Shown: positions 19,823 through 28,284, counted from the stretch's first letter. The stretch: 52,476 bases of DNA from Candidatus Scalindua sp. (GCA_021777035.1 JAIQZR010000185.1:1-52476), one strand, 5' to 3'. A program made the numbers and translations. Notes: generated from the letters alone by a model not told the origin.

Positions 19823-21301
19823 ATGTTGCAATTGAGAAAACAGGTTGCTGGCGTTATCAGGGAATACAATCTTTTTAGCGCGAATGACAAAATAATAATA
19901 GGTGTTTCCGGTGGACCGGACTCTACTGCTCTGTTAAGTCTGATTTGTAATGCAAATCGAACAAACCCGCCTTATTCTGAAATTATTATTGTTCATTTGA
20001 ACCATTCAATCAGGGGTAGAGAATCAGATGGAGATGAACAATTTGTAAACACTCTTGCAGAACAATATGGCGTGTCACTCATTACTGAAAAAAGGGACAT
20101 TAAAGAGATTGCACGGGAGCGCAAAGTATCGATGGAAGAAGCTGCGCGGGATGAAAGATATAAATTCTTTGAGAGTGCTGCAAAAAGAGTGGGGGCCAAT
20201 GTTATCGCGGTGGGTCATAATGCCGATGATAACGCCGAAACTATTTTGCATAGAATAATCAGGGGTGCTGGCATTACAGGTATAAGCGGTATAAGGCCAA
20301 TTCGAAAACTTACACGGATTTCAACAATTAATCTCGTTCGCCCCCTGTTATTTACATGGCGTAAGGACATTATCGCGTATCTGGAAGAGGAGGACCTTTC
20401 TTACAGAGTTGATTCTACAAATGTTGAAGAAGACAAATTAAGAAACCGGATTAGAATGGAACTTATTCCACACCTTCAAAAAAAATATAATGCAAAAATA
20501 AAAAAATCACTGGTGACGTTAGGTGAAACGGCGGTACAAAATCTTGATTACATGGAGGTAAAAGCGAAGATTTTATTCGAAGATGCTTTGATAAATAAAG
20601 AGGCGAACGCAGAGGCGCTGATATCGGCAGATAAAATATCCTTGGACATACACAAATTAAAAGAGTTACCGCAAATTTTACAACAGATGATCATAAAAGA
20701 GGCAATCGTTCGGTTAAATATTCCTCTCAAAAAACTAAGCTATAATAATTATAAGTATATTTTAAGTATTATTCATTCTAAGAAAATACCGGTTAATAAT
20801 ATTGTTAAGAAGTACTTGAATGTAAGGATAGAGGAAAATGAGCTACATTTTTCAAAGTACAAATATTCTGAGAAACCAATTTCCGTTTTAAGCGAAACGG
20901 AAATAAAAGTACCGGGAGAAATGGGAATTGATGATATGAACTATCGGGTAAAGACGGAGATCACGGAAATAAACGCTGGCTTTCTGGAAGAATTCAAACG
21001 AAACAAGACAAATTATGAAGAAGTCGTAGATTTTGATAAGATCAACATACCGCTTATCGTCAGGACAAGAAGGCCGAGAGACAAATTTTGGCCATTAGGG
21101 CTCCATGGGACGAAGAAGATAAAAGAATTTTTCATAGATAATAAAGTTCCCGTGATGGAACGGGATACCGTCCCAATAGTAACTATGGATGGGCAGCCGA
21201 TATGGATAGTGGGATTTCGGATTGATGATCGTGTTCGGGTTTCTAAGGAAACAACGAATATGTTAATAATGAAATTTGAGAAGATAAGGAGAAATAAATA
21301 G
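19823..21301 (+). CDS. tilS: tRNA(Ile)-lysidine synthetase
   Basis: 492 residues from the chosen start. The PP-loop ATPase motif IGVSGGPDSTALLSLI lies near residue 25, followed by VHLNHSIRGRESDGDEQF, the metal-binding GHNADDNAETILHRIIRGAG, and C-terminal TilS domains (RRPRDKFWPLGLHGTKKIKE). It converts the CAU anticodon C34 to lysidine so that tRNA-Ile reads AUA. A longer in-frame ATG at 19718 adds 35 non-homologous residues, so I favour 19823. Codon AUA is frequent in these genes, so TilS should be essential. Confidence 0.93.
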   Translation: MLQLRKQVAGVIREYNLFSANDKIIIGVSGGPDSTALLSLICNANRTNPPYSEIIIVHLNHSIRGRESDGDEQFVNTLAEQYGVSLITEKRDIKEIARERKVSMEEAARDERYKFFESAAKRVGANVIAVGHNADDNAETILHRIIRGAGITGISGIRPIRKLTRISTINLVRPLLFTWRKDIIAYLEEEDLSYRVDSTNVEEDKLRNRIRMELIPHLQKKYNAKIKKSLVTLGETAVQNLDYMEVKAKILFEDALINKEANAEALISADKISLDIHKLKELPQILQQMIIKEAIVRLNIPLKKLSYNNYKYILSIIHSKKIPVNNIVKKYLNVRIEENELHFSKYKYSEKPISVLSETEIKVPGEMGIDDMNYRVKTEITEINAGFLEEFKRNKTNYEEVVDFDKINIPLIVRTRRPRDKFWPLGLHGTKKIKEFFIDNKVPVMERDTVPIVTMDGQPIWIVGFRIDDRVRVSKETTNMLIMKFEKIRRNK

Positions 21302-21324
21302 TCGCTGCTGCTCATGTTATTAAG

Positions 21325-21342
21325 TACAATACCGGTATTGTA
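21325..21342. promoter_or_regulatory. 18-bp perfect palindrome, candidate operator
   Basis: TACAATACCGGTATTGTA reads identically on both strands with no spacer. It ends 36 bp before the ATG of the 91-residue gene leading to korAB, where a dimeric regulator could control the downstream genes. With no loop it is a poor terminator. The regulator is unknown. Confidence 0.5.
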
Positions 21343-21378
21343 TTTATTTGCTCTTTCAATCAGAATATAGGAGGTGGT

Positions 21379-21654
21379 ATGGAAAATACAGAAGAAGTTT
21401 TGAATCAAGATGATGTTTTATCACGTGTACATCAATATGAACTGGAGAGGGACGAAGAGAGAGTTTTTATCAATGTCAGGGAGCCGATAGGCGGTTCGGC
21501 TAAAGGTTCTTTCATTGCGGTTCCCAGCCTAATTAGTAAAGAATGTAGTAATACTGATTACGTTGGATTAGGTGATTCTGTGGAAGATGCATTAAAGGAT
21601 TGTCTGAAAAGAATTAAAGGACTGCCGTTACACCAGATTATTCCTCAGGGTTAA
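21379..21654 (+). CDS. Conserved-looking hypothetical protein upstream of korAB
   Basis: A 91-residue soluble protein, not recognised. The first 30 residues are acidic (VLNQDDVLSRVHQYELERDE). The middle reads FINVREPIGGSAKGSFIAVP, and a C-terminal helix (GDSVEDALKDCLKRIKGLPL) faintly resembles the closing helix of HicB-type small domains, though no HicA partner is present. GGAGGTGGT immediately before the ATG is a strong SD, supporting a real gene. It lies 78 bp upstream of korA on the same strand, behind an 18-bp palindrome. Confidence 0.65.
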   Translation: MENTEEVLNQDDVLSRVHQYELERDEERVFINVREPIGGSAKGSFIAVPSLISKECSNTDYVGLGDSVEDALKDCLKRIKGLPLHQIIPQG

Positions 21655-21732
21655 TCTGCTTAAAAGGCTTATGTACATGTTTATCTTTATCATGTATAAA
21701 AAGGTATGTATCATATCGACAAGGAATTATAA

Positions 21733-23445
21733 ATGCCATTTGATTATACTATTACCATCGCCGGTAGTGCGGGGCAGGGACTGCAGACAATTGCCAATAT
21801 ACTGCTCAAGGTACTTGCCAGAAACGGTTACTATGTATTTTCGTCACAGGACTATATGTCCAGAATTCGTGGTGGTCACAACTTCACCAGCATTCGAGTG
21901 AGTGACAAGCCGGTATATTCTACAAGCGTTTCTCCCCAGCTACTGGTTGCACTGGATCAGGAAAGTGTGGAAGTACATTACAACTCTTTAACCAGTCCCG
22001 CAATCATTGTCCACGATTCCGATACCATAAAAGTAAAAAAATCGAAGAAGATTAAAGCCGTTGCGGTTCCCCTGGAAAAGTTATCAAGCGAAAGTGGCAA
22101 CCCTGTTTATGCAAACTCTGTAGCGGCAGGGGTTCTGTTTTCGCTTTTGAGACTCGATCTTAAAGAACTTGTCGGTTTTCTGGAAACCTGCTTTGAAGAA
22201 AAATCTCCTGAACAAATCAAAGGGAATATAAAAGCTGCCACAAAAGGATTCACATACACTTCAGAAAATTATAACAATATTAAAACGACGATTGGCAAGG
22301 TAAGGAAGAAGAACCGGATGTTGGTAAACGGGGCGGAGTCAATAGCTATCGGCATGATTGCCGGTGGTATACGGTTCATCAGCGCGTATCCAATGTCACC
22401 CTCTACCGGAATCTTCATTTATATAACCGGTAAGGCCAGAAAATTGGGAATAATATCAGAACAGGCAGAGGACGAGATAGCGGCCTGCAATATGGCACTG
22501 GGGGCAGGTGCGGCAGGTGCGCGCGCCGCTGTCACGACTTCAGGAGGAGGTCTTTCCCTGATGTGTGAAGGTATCAGTCTGGCTGGGGCGGCCGAAATTC
22601 CTATAGTAATAGCAAATATGCAGAGGCCGGGGCCCGCAACCGGGTTTCCAACACGTACTGCACAGGAGGATCTGGATTTGGTCTTGAATATTGGTCACGG
22701 TGAATTCCCGCGTTTTATATTCGCTCCGGGCACAGCGGAAGAGGCCTTTTATACATCCATTCACGCGATGAACCTTGCCGAAAAATATCAGGTACCCGTG
22801 TTTATACTCGGAGATCAGCATCTGGTTGACAGCTCTATTACCCTGGATAAGCTTAATCCAAACAAGGTTAAATACAAAAGCTATATGGTTAAAAGCGGCA
22901 ATCTGAAAAAGCCTTATCTTCGATATAAAAATACGAAGAGCGGTGTATCACCTCTGGCGTATTACGGACAGGATAAGGTAACGTTCATAGTCGATAGTCA
23001 TGTACATACTGAGGATGGCCACATTTCCGAAGACATGGTTGTTGCAGAAAAACTGACAGAAAAACGCTTTAGAAAAATTAATGGTATGAAAAAAGAATTT
23101 TACGGGCCGCAATATTATGGTCCGCAAAATGCTAAAACAGTTTTAGTGTCATGGGGATCAACGTATGGGGCTGTCAGGGAGACAATAGATTATTTGCTTG
23201 AGAAGAAAAAGAGTGTAGCAATGATTCATTATAATAAGATATGGCCATTTCCTGTTGAGGAATCAATCAGGCTCCTGAAATCGAGAAAAGATATTCGTGT
23301 GGTTGAAAACAACTATCAGGCACAATTCAATCGATTGTTTAAGAGGGAAACTAAGATAGACACAGGCGAACCTATTCTCAGGTACGACGGACGTCCATTC
23401 GACGTGCAATATGTAATAGAAAAGGTTGAAAAGAGGCAGAAATGA
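21733..23445 (+). CDS. korA: 2-oxoglutarate:ferredoxin oxidoreductase, fused gamma-alpha subunit
   Basis: A 570-residue protein. Residues 1-190 are the gamma domain (ITIAGSAGQGLQTIANILLK, SRIRGGHNFTSIRVS). Residues 195-570 are the pyrimidine-binding alpha domain (AYPMSPSTGIFIYI, EQAEDEIAACNMALGAGAAG, RPGPATGFPTRTAQEDL). With KorB it forms the TPP enzyme that interconverts 2-oxoglutarate and succinyl-CoA + CO2 with ferredoxin. This two-subunit form is typical of anaerobes using oxidative or reductive TCA segments. The stop overlaps korB by four bases (ATGA), showing coupling. An isovalerate or other 2-oxoacid substrate is less likely but not excluded. Confidence 0.93.
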   Translation: MPFDYTITIAGSAGQGLQTIANILLKVLARNGYYVFSSQDYMSRIRGGHNFTSIRVSDKPVYSTSVSPQLLVALDQESVEVHYNSLTSPAIIVHDSDTIKVKKSKKIKAVAVPLEKLSSESGNPVYANSVAAGVLFSLLRLDLKELVGFLETCFEEKSPEQIKGNIKAATKGFTYTSENYNNIKTTIGKVRKKNRMLVNGAESIAIGMIAGGIRFISAYPMSPSTGIFIYITGKARKLGIISEQAEDEIAACNMALGAGAAGARAAVTTSGGGLSLMCEGISLAGAAEIPIVIANMQRPGPATGFPTRTAQEDLDLVLNIGHGEFPRFIFAPGTAEEAFYTSIHAMNLAEKYQVPVFILGDQHLVDSSITLDKLNPNKVKYKSYMVKSGNLKKPYLRYKNTKSGVSPLAYYGQDKVTFIVDSHVHTEDGHISEDMVVAEKLTEKRFRKINGMKKEFYGPQYYGPQNAKTVLVSWGSTYGAVRETIDYLLEKKKSVAMIHYNKIWPFPVEESIRLLKSRKDIRVVENNYQAQFNRLFKRETKIDTGEPILRYDGRPFDVQYVIEKVEKRQK

Positions 23446-24296
23446 CGAAAGAAAACTATTTCCATTATTATGGTGAGAAGGCGTGGTGTCCGGGATGCGG
23501 GGATCACGGCATACTTTCTTCGGTAGAAAACGCGCTTGCTAATTTGAAGAAAAAACCACATGAGGTTCTCATGGTTTCAGGAATCGGGCAGGCGGCAAAA
23601 CTGCCGCATTATATCAAGGCAAATGGTTTCGACGGTTTACATGGCAGGGCATTACCGGCAGCCTTTGGGGCAAAAGTTGCAAACCACAAACTCATGGTGC
23701 TTGTTACAAGTGGAGATGGAGATATCTATGGGGAAGGTGGTAACCATTTCATACATGCTATACGCAGAAATATCGATATTACCTTAATCGTTCATAATAA
23801 TCAGATTTATGGCCTTACCAAAGGGCAGGCATCGCCTACCTCTGATTTGGGGATGGTAACGAAAACTCAGCCTGATGGTGTATTTACCATGCCTTTCAAT
23901 CCATTAGAGATTGCGATTACTCTGGACGCAGCTTTTGTAGCGAGAAGTTTTTCAAAGGATATAGCGTTTACCACAAAGCTGATAGAGGAAGGAATACGCA
24001 CTCCAGGTTTTTCACTCATCGATGTACTTCAGCCGTGCGTCTCTTTTAATCATGTTAATACATACAAATGGTACAGTGACCGAGTATATCAACTTGACAG
24101 CTCTTATGATCCTACGGACAAATCAAAAGCATATCAAAAATCAAGTGAATGGGGAGATAAAATACCGATAGGCGTAATTTACAAAAATTTCCGAAAAACT
24201 TATCTGGATAATGTTATAAAACCCAGAGATCTTCCGTTGATTAAAAGAGAGACAAGTATTAAGGGCATAGAGTCATTAATTAATGAACTCTATTGA
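23442..24296 (+). CDS. korB: 2-oxoglutarate:ferredoxin oxidoreductase, beta subunit
   Basis: A 284-residue TPP-binding subunit. CPGCGDHG near the N-terminus and GDGDIYGEGGNHFIHAIR with VHNNQIYGLTKGQASPTSD form the TPP/Mg site; LIDVLQPCVSFNHVNTYKWY follows. It decarboxylates the 2-oxoacid and passes electrons to ferredoxin; the cluster ligands include the N-terminal cysteines. It is translationally coupled to korA by a 4-bp overlap. The downstream region is a decayed zone with a REP-like repeat, so korB ends the operon. Confidence 0.94.
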   Translation: MTKENYFHYYGEKAWCPGCGDHGILSSVENALANLKKKPHEVLMVSGIGQAAKLPHYIKANGFDGLHGRALPAAFGAKVANHKLMVLVTSGDGDIYGEGGNHFIHAIRRNIDITLIVHNNQIYGLTKGQASPTSDLGMVTKTQPDGVFTMPFNPLEIAITLDAAFVARSFSKDIAFTTKLIEEGIRTPGFSLIDVLQPCVSFNHVNTYKWYSDRVYQLDSSYDPTDKSKAYQKSSEWGDKIPIGVIYKNFRKTYLDNVIKPRDLPLIKRETSIKGIESLINELY

Positions 24297-24332
24297 ACGG
24301 TTTTAGTAACCAATAACGTTTTAAACTCTTTT

Positions 24333-24517
24333 AAGTTAAGCCTTCGGCATAAATACGCAGGTAGGAGCCAACTCCAGCCCGCCCGTACCGAACAGTACGT
24401 TCGCCAGCCCGACAATCATTCTGGCGGGGGCGGGTTGGCGACCGAATTATTACATTTGAACGCTTACGATCGCCGTCGGGAGATGGCTCCTACCAAAACA
24501 TTGAAATTCCTATGCAT
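24333..24517 (-). repeat. REP/MITE-like palindromic element, copy 1 (with internal insertion)
   Basis: Flanking half-sites GGTAGGAGCCAACTCC (24360-24375) and GGAGATGGCTCCTACC (24479-24494) match copies at 42.5 and 42.8 kb in reverse orientation, and similarity extends outwards through AAGTTAAGCCTTCGGCATAA and ACATTGAAATTCCTATGCAT. In the other copies the left arm closes around a two-base CG loop. Here about 59 bp of GC-rich sequence (24376-24434) replaces it, so one element appears inserted into another. Confidence 0.85.
24376..24434. repeat. GC-rich insertion nested in the REP-like element
   Basis: Begins AGCCCGCCCGTACCG and ends CTGGCGGGGGCGGG, so its ends are partly complementary. It is absent from the other two copies of the host element. 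It could be a small non-autonomous element or an expansion of the hairpin. No target-site duplication is clear. Confidence 0.55.
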
Positions 24518-24596
24518 AAATTTATTAATGATAATGATACTCCATGTGTACATGAAAGTTCTGATTACGGCAGCAGGAAAAGGCGTGCAGGTCTGA

Positions 24597-24849
24597 TATA
24601 AATTTGATTACTTTACATCCATTAATAAGGCAGATTTTATTTCAGACAGAAGAGAGACATTTAGATACGACTATCTGGTACTTGCGATGGGAAGCGCCCC
24701 GAACTTTTTTTGGTGTTACTGGTGCTGAGAAGTATTCATACACTTTAAGTAGTATAAAAGATTCCGAAGAAATTAAGGCACGAATACTTGAATGCTTCGA
24801 ACTGGCCCGACGTTATGAGACAGGCTGGAGGTTAGTTTATATTTGGTAA
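24597..24849 (+). pseudogene. Frameshifted fragment of a type II NADH dehydrogenase
   Basis: One frame reads INKADFISDRRETFRYDYLV then LAMGSAPNFF up to base 24709 or so. The next frame continues FFGVTGAEKYSYTLSSIKD then SEEIKARILECFELARRYE to a stop at 24849. Joined, they match the FAD/NADH oxidoreductase (NDH-2) segment R-Y-D-Y-L-V-L-A-x-G-S ... F-F-G-V-x-G-A-E. The break is in a run of seven T (about 24706-24712) where six would keep the frame. The N-terminal FAD loop and the C-terminal half are missing. This is a relic, not a functional gene. Confidence 0.75.
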
Positions 24850-24915
24850 CGCATGTACCTTATCATGGTGCATGTATTATCATTAAGGAAGTGGAGGTGT
24901 CTCCTTAGCTTTTAA

Positions 24916-25056
24916 ATGTTAGTCGGAGAGGCGTTACTCTGGACATTAGAGCAGGGCTTAGGTGACGATTTTACCTCAGAAGCTAATGATGCCTGGACTG
25001 AAGCATACAAACTTTTGTCAGGTGTCATGACAGACGCTGCCAGAGAAAATAATTAA
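24916..25056 (+). pseudogene. C-terminal remnant of a bacterial globin
   Basis: A 46-codon stretch reading VGEALLWTLEQGLGDDFTSE then ANDAWTEAYKLLSGVMTDAA before TAA. This is the G-H helix end of single-domain globins or flavohaemoglobins (VGEALLWTLEQGLG is diagnostic). An in-frame stop precedes it at 24913-24915. The haem-binding E and F helices are gone. Such globins detoxify nitric oxide or bind oxygen. It lies after the NDH-2 relic, marking a tract of gene decay. Confidence 0.75.
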
Positions 25057-25112
25057 TTTAATAAACAAACATGTGTATAATAATGGTTTGTATTTTTTTT
25101 GGAGTATAATAA

Positions 25113-25487
25113 ATGTCGAATGAAAAAGCGCTGTTTTGTAAGTTAAATAGGCATGAAGATGTAGAGCCGGATTCACCGGTAGCTAAAAAACATGTGCCCA
25201 TTATTACGGTTCCACAGGTTTTAAAAGCCGGTGAGTTTTACGATATAAAGATTACGGTTGGAGAAATTGAACATCCGAATGAGAATGAACATTTTATACA
25301 ATGGATTGAATTTTATGTTGGCAATGTATATCTGGGTAGATTTGATTTTGCACCGGTAATGACAAAACCCGAGGTGACCATTCCTCTAAAACTGGGCCAC
25401 CATGGACTTGATTCAACACTAAGAGCGATAAGCCGTTGCAATCTACACGGTCTATGGGAAGGCAAGGTACAGGTAAAGACGGGATAA
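25113..25487 (+). CDS. sorA: Superoxide reductase (neelaredoxin type)
   Basis: A 124-residue single-domain SOR that reduces superoxide to peroxide without releasing oxygen. The Fe(His)4Cys centre can be assigned: His27 in KKHVP, His54 and His60 in EIEHPNENEHFIQ, Cys109 and His112 in SRCNLHGLWEG. The rubredoxin-like N-terminal centre of desulfoferrodoxin is absent. The normally conserved Glu of E-K-H-V-P is Lys25 here, while the catalytic Lys is kept (Lys26). GGAG precedes the ATG. It lies between pseudogenes and cytochrome genes, in keeping with oxidative stress defence. Confidence 0.92.
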   Translation: MSNEKALFCKLNRHEDVEPDSPVAKKHVPIITVPQVLKAGEFYDIKITVGEIEHPNENEHFIQWIEFYVGNVYLGRFDFAPVMTKPEVTIPLKLGHHGLDSTLRAISRCNLHGLWEGKVQVKTG

Positions 25488-25603
25488 TCAGGAAAAAATA
25501 ACGGTTTGCCGTAACGGCAGAAATTTGCACGTTGTGATAATGAGCTTAATTTTGTAGTTGTTTTTATATAATAATTTTTATAACAAAAATTTGGAGGGAA
25601 AAA

Positions 25604-25939
25604 ATGTTTAACAGAATATTGGTTATAGTTTTCTTACAAGCTGCTATTGGATATTTAGTTTTACCGGAAATATTTGCCAATGATATTGACGGACAGGGGC
25701 TGTACGCAAAGCACTGTGTTTTATGTCACGGCGAAGACGGCACCGGCAAAACGGATTTAGGATCCGGGCTTGGTGCACGTGACTTCAACGATAAAGCATT
25801 TCAGGAAGGTATAACGGATGAGCAGATTGTAGAGCAGATTGCAAATGGAACAGAAGATAAGATGTTTCCTTTTAGCGATAAACTTTCTTCAGAAGAGATG
25901 CATGCTCTGGTTCCAGTTATAAGGGGATTCGGGAAATAA
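25604..25939 (+). CDS. Small periplasmic monohaem cytochrome c
   Basis: A 111-residue cytochrome with a signal peptide (ILVIVFLQAAIGYLVLPEIF, cleaved after about 24). One haem site, CVLCH, lies near residue 38, followed by the class I fold (GEDGTGKTDLGSGLGARDF, ITDEQIVEQIANG). A methionine in KMFPFSDKLSSEEM is the likely sixth ligand. It carries electrons in the periplasm or anammoxosome-equivalent space. GGAGGG is a strong SD. It is related to the next cytochrome; the partner enzyme cannot be named. Confidence 0.88.
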   Translation: MFNRILVIVFLQAAIGYLVLPEIFANDIDGQGLYAKHCVLCHGEDGTGKTDLGSGLGARDFNDKAFQEGITDEQIVEQIANGTEDKMFPFSDKLSSEEMHALVPVIRGFGK

Positions 25940-25970
25940 ATTAGAGTATTAATTCAGAAAGCATTCTATT

Positions 25971-26069
25971 ACTGCTGAGAGCACAAAGAGGTTTATGGCG
26001 GTATTATTTTGTGTCAGGAGCACGAGATTATTCGGAAGGACATGTAAACTATATAGTGCTCTTAGCAGT
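25971..26069. repeat. Inverted repeat between the two cytochrome genes
   Basis: ACTGCTGAGAGCAC (25971-25984) and GTGCTCTTAGCAGT (26056-26069) are reverse complements except for one mismatch, with 71 bp between. It lies in the 193-bp gap between the cytochromes and could be a terminator for the first or a small structured element. Confidence 0.6.
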
Positions 26070-26132
26070 TAAAGTAGTGGAAGGACATTCTGGCTTAGAA
26101 ATGATAGTTATAATTAACGGAGGAATACAAAA

Positions 26133-26480
26133 ATGAAAAGGAAAGTTCTTTACGGTCTTGCAGTTTTGCTGTTTTTTTCTGTAGTTGAAATTAACGTATC
26201 AGATGCGTTTGCCGATAAAATAGATTACAAAAAAATATATGAAAATCAGTGTCGAAAATGTCACGAGAAAGACGGTAAGGGAACAAAGAGAGGAAAGAAA
26301 TTGGGAGTTCCAAATTTTACTGATTTCGAATGGCAGGATTCCGTAACAGATGAGCAATTGATTACGTCTATAACTGACGGAAAGAAGAAAATGCCAAAAC
26401 AAGGGCATAAACTAAGTCCTGAAGAGATTAAAGCAATGGTAAAATATATAAGGTTTTTCAATCCCAAAAAGAGGCGTTGA
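26133..26480 (+). CDS. Small periplasmic monohaem cytochrome c
   Basis: A 115-residue protein: signal peptide (VLYGLAVLLFFSVVEINVS), then a single haem site CRKCH at about residue 40, the GKGTKRGKKLGVPNFTDF loop, and Met in KKKMPKQGHKLS as the likely axial ligand before the closing helix (EEIKAMVKYIRFF). It resembles the preceding cytochrome in length and layout, especially TDEQ-x-x and the closing helix, so it may be a diverged tandem copy, but it is far more basic (many Lys). GGAGG is the SD. It could interact with an acidic partner. Confidence 0.88.
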   Translation: MKRKVLYGLAVLLFFSVVEINVSDAFADKIDYKKIYENQCRKCHEKDGKGTKRGKKLGVPNFTDFEWQDSVTDEQLITSITDGKKKMPKQGHKLSPEEIKAMVKYIRFFNPKKRR

Positions 26481-26690
26481 AAAATGTTAATTTTTAAGAG
26501 TCATGTCAGCACCCACCTCCTGCCACGTCAAAATGCGGGGGGCGGGTTGTCCATTAACTTAGAATCCCGATACTTACTTTCGTGAATTGCCCGGTATCAG
26601 TCTTGCGAGTACTTCCTCTAATAGATAAACAGCTTGAAGTTTATCCATTTTGTGGTTTCAAATTGTAACAGCTAACGTTATTCCAGCGAA
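26481..26690. other. Gap with a GC-rich patch and no clear gene
   Basis: A GC patch (GCGGGGGGCGGGTTG at about 26536-26550) resembles the edge of the insertion in REP-like copy 1 and may be a remnant. A 24-codon leftward ORF (about 26576-26650) downstream of the sigma-54 regulator has no recognisable domain. No terminator was evident. Confidence 0.35.
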
Positions 26691-28232
26691 TCAACGATCT
26701 TTAAACATGTTTTTCTTAATAGAGAACTTTTTCATCTTGTTTAAGATCGTACGTCGATTCAATCCCGTGAATTCGGCTATATCACTTATTTTGCCTTTAT
26801 GCTTCTTGAACACCTTAACGAAGTATTCCTTCTCGATATTATCTAAATACTCCTGCATCGCATCGTAAGAAGAAATATTCGGAACTGAGATTAACGGTGA
26901 GAGTAGAAGATTTGGATTCTCAGAATGATCTGTTAATAACTCTATATTTTCAATAGTGTCATATTCTTCCAACAGAACAGCTTTTTCAATTACTCCTTCC
27001 AGTTCTCTTATATTTCCCGGCCATGAATATGACATGAGCTTTCTCAAAACACTGGGTGACGTACCAGATATGTTTTTTTTGAAACGATTGTTGAATTTCT
27101 CAATAAAATGGTTGACTAGCAGGGAGATATCATCAGCACGTTCTTTAAGAGAAGGAAGCCTTATAGAGATTATGTTGAGCCGGTAAAAGAGGTCTTTCCT
27201 GAATTTTCCTTTTTCTATTAACTCCAGGAGATCCTGATTTGTCGCTGCAATAATGCGAATATCTACATTGATGCTCTTTTCTCCCCCTACTCTTTCAATC
27301 TGTCTTTCCTGTAATACCCGTAAAAGTTTTACCTGAGTAAGAGTTGACAGTTCTCCGATTTCATCCAGAAACAAGGTCCCTTTATCCGCAAGCTCAAACT
27401 TTCCTCTTTTATCCCGAATCGCTCCGGTAAAAGAACCCTTGACATGCCCAAAGAGTTCACTCTCTAAAAGAGCCTCAGGAAGGGCCGCACAGTTGACAGC
27501 CACCATGTTGTGGTCTTTCCTGTGGCTGTTATAATGAATGGCCCGTGCCACCAATTCCTTGCCTGTCCCAGTCTCTCCTGTGATAAGAATGGTAGAATCC
27601 GTTTGGGAGACCCTGTCAATCAGGTTATAAATATTCTGCATCAGATAATTTTTACCGATTAAATTATGAAAACGGTACCTCTCTCCTAATGTAGTTTGTA
27701 ACCTTCGGATTTTGTCATTTTTAATATTTAATTCGTGAGTCATATCTTCCAACATCTTCTGAGATTGCTGGTACTGAATCTCTTTATTTACACTTTTCGT
27801 AACATTCTTGCTGATTGAAAGAATACCATGTATAGAGCCATCTTTATCAAAGATAGGTACACAGCTCTGGTCAAAAAAGTGGGTAACATTGTCGGGAGAG
27901 GTGAGCCGTAATTCTCTGATATTAAAGGTCTTTTTTGTCTTAATGACATTATTCAGATTCTTTGCCAGTTCCTTTTCCTTAGACTTGAGCAGAAGCTTCA
28001 GGTAGCTTCTGCCTTCTACATCATTAAAACATATACCAAATGACTGTTCGGCGGTTTTGTTCATAAGTATGATTTTAAGATCCTTATCTACAAGAATGAC
28101 ATCGGAATCAATGTTGTCAATTATGGACTTGTCAATGCTGCCATCTCTCGCCAGAATAAAGGGCTGAATTTCAGCCTTGTTTTCTTCATGAGACATTAGC
28201 AATTTTTGAATTGATTCTTTTTTCTTTTCCAT
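26691..28232 (-). CDS. PAS-containing sigma-54-dependent transcriptional activator
   Basis: A 513-residue enhancer-binding protein. An N-terminal PAS domain (about 36-148) is followed by a coiled-coil link (150-185), then the AAA+ domain with Walker A GETGTGKE (219-226), the sigma-54 contact loop GSFTGA (266-271; usually GAFTGA) and Walker [12 protein letters not shown] (285-295). The C-terminal Fis-type helix-turn-helix is [20 protein letters not shown]. It would sense a signal through PAS, bind upstream sites and open sigma-54 promoters. It is divergent from the hsp20 cluster, which has a -24/-12 promoter, so that cluster is the probable target. The PAS ligand is unknown. Confidence 0.93.
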   Translation of the reverse strand: MEKKKESIQKLLMSHEENKAEIQPFILARDGSIDKSIIDNIDSDVILVDKDLKIILMNKTAEQSFGICFNDVEGRSYLKLLLKSKEKELAKNLNNVIKTKKTFNIRELRLTSPDNVTHFFDQSCVPIFDKDGSIHGILSISKNVTKSVNKEIQYQQSQKMLEDMTHELNIKNDKIRRLQTTLGERYRFHNLIGKNYLMQNIYNLIDRVSQTDSTILITGETGTGKELVARAIHYNSHRKDHNMVAVNCAALPEALLESELFGHVKGSFTGAIRDKRGKFELADKGTLFLDEIGELSTLTQVKLLRVLQERQIERVGGEKSINVDIRIIAATNQDLLELIEKGKFRKDLFYRLNIISIRLPSLKERADDISLLVNHFIEKFNNRFKKNISGTSPSVLRKLMSYSWPGNIRELEGVIEKAVLLEEYDTIENIELLTDHSENPNLLLSPLISVPNISSYDAMQEYLDNIEKEYFVKVFKKHKGKISDIAEFTGLNRRTILNKMKKFSIKKNMFKDR

Positions 28233-28252
28233 AAATTTTTTTTCTTAAAACA

Positions 28253-28284
28253 CCACAAACGGGAACAGTGTTTCCCGTTTGTGG
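28253..28284. promoter_or_regulatory. Enhancer palindrome UAS1 (13-bp perfect arms)
   Basis: CCACAAACGGGAA at 28253-28265 and TTCCCGTTTGTGG at 28272-28284 are exact reverse complements around a 6-bp spacer. It lies 20 bp upstream of the activator start and about 205 bp upstream of the sigma-54 promoter, where an enhancer site is expected. A related half-perfect copy follows at 28399. It could also act on the regulator's own transcript. Confidence 0.75.

Noticed and set aside
24604..24849. 81-codon ORF as an intact hypothetical gene
   Set aside because: Its first third is out of frame with an NDH-2 segment that continues from another frame, so it is better read as a frameshifted relic.
26576..26650. 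24-codon leftward ORF beyond the sigma-54 regulator
   Set aside because: No SD, no domain, and very short; not listed as a gene.
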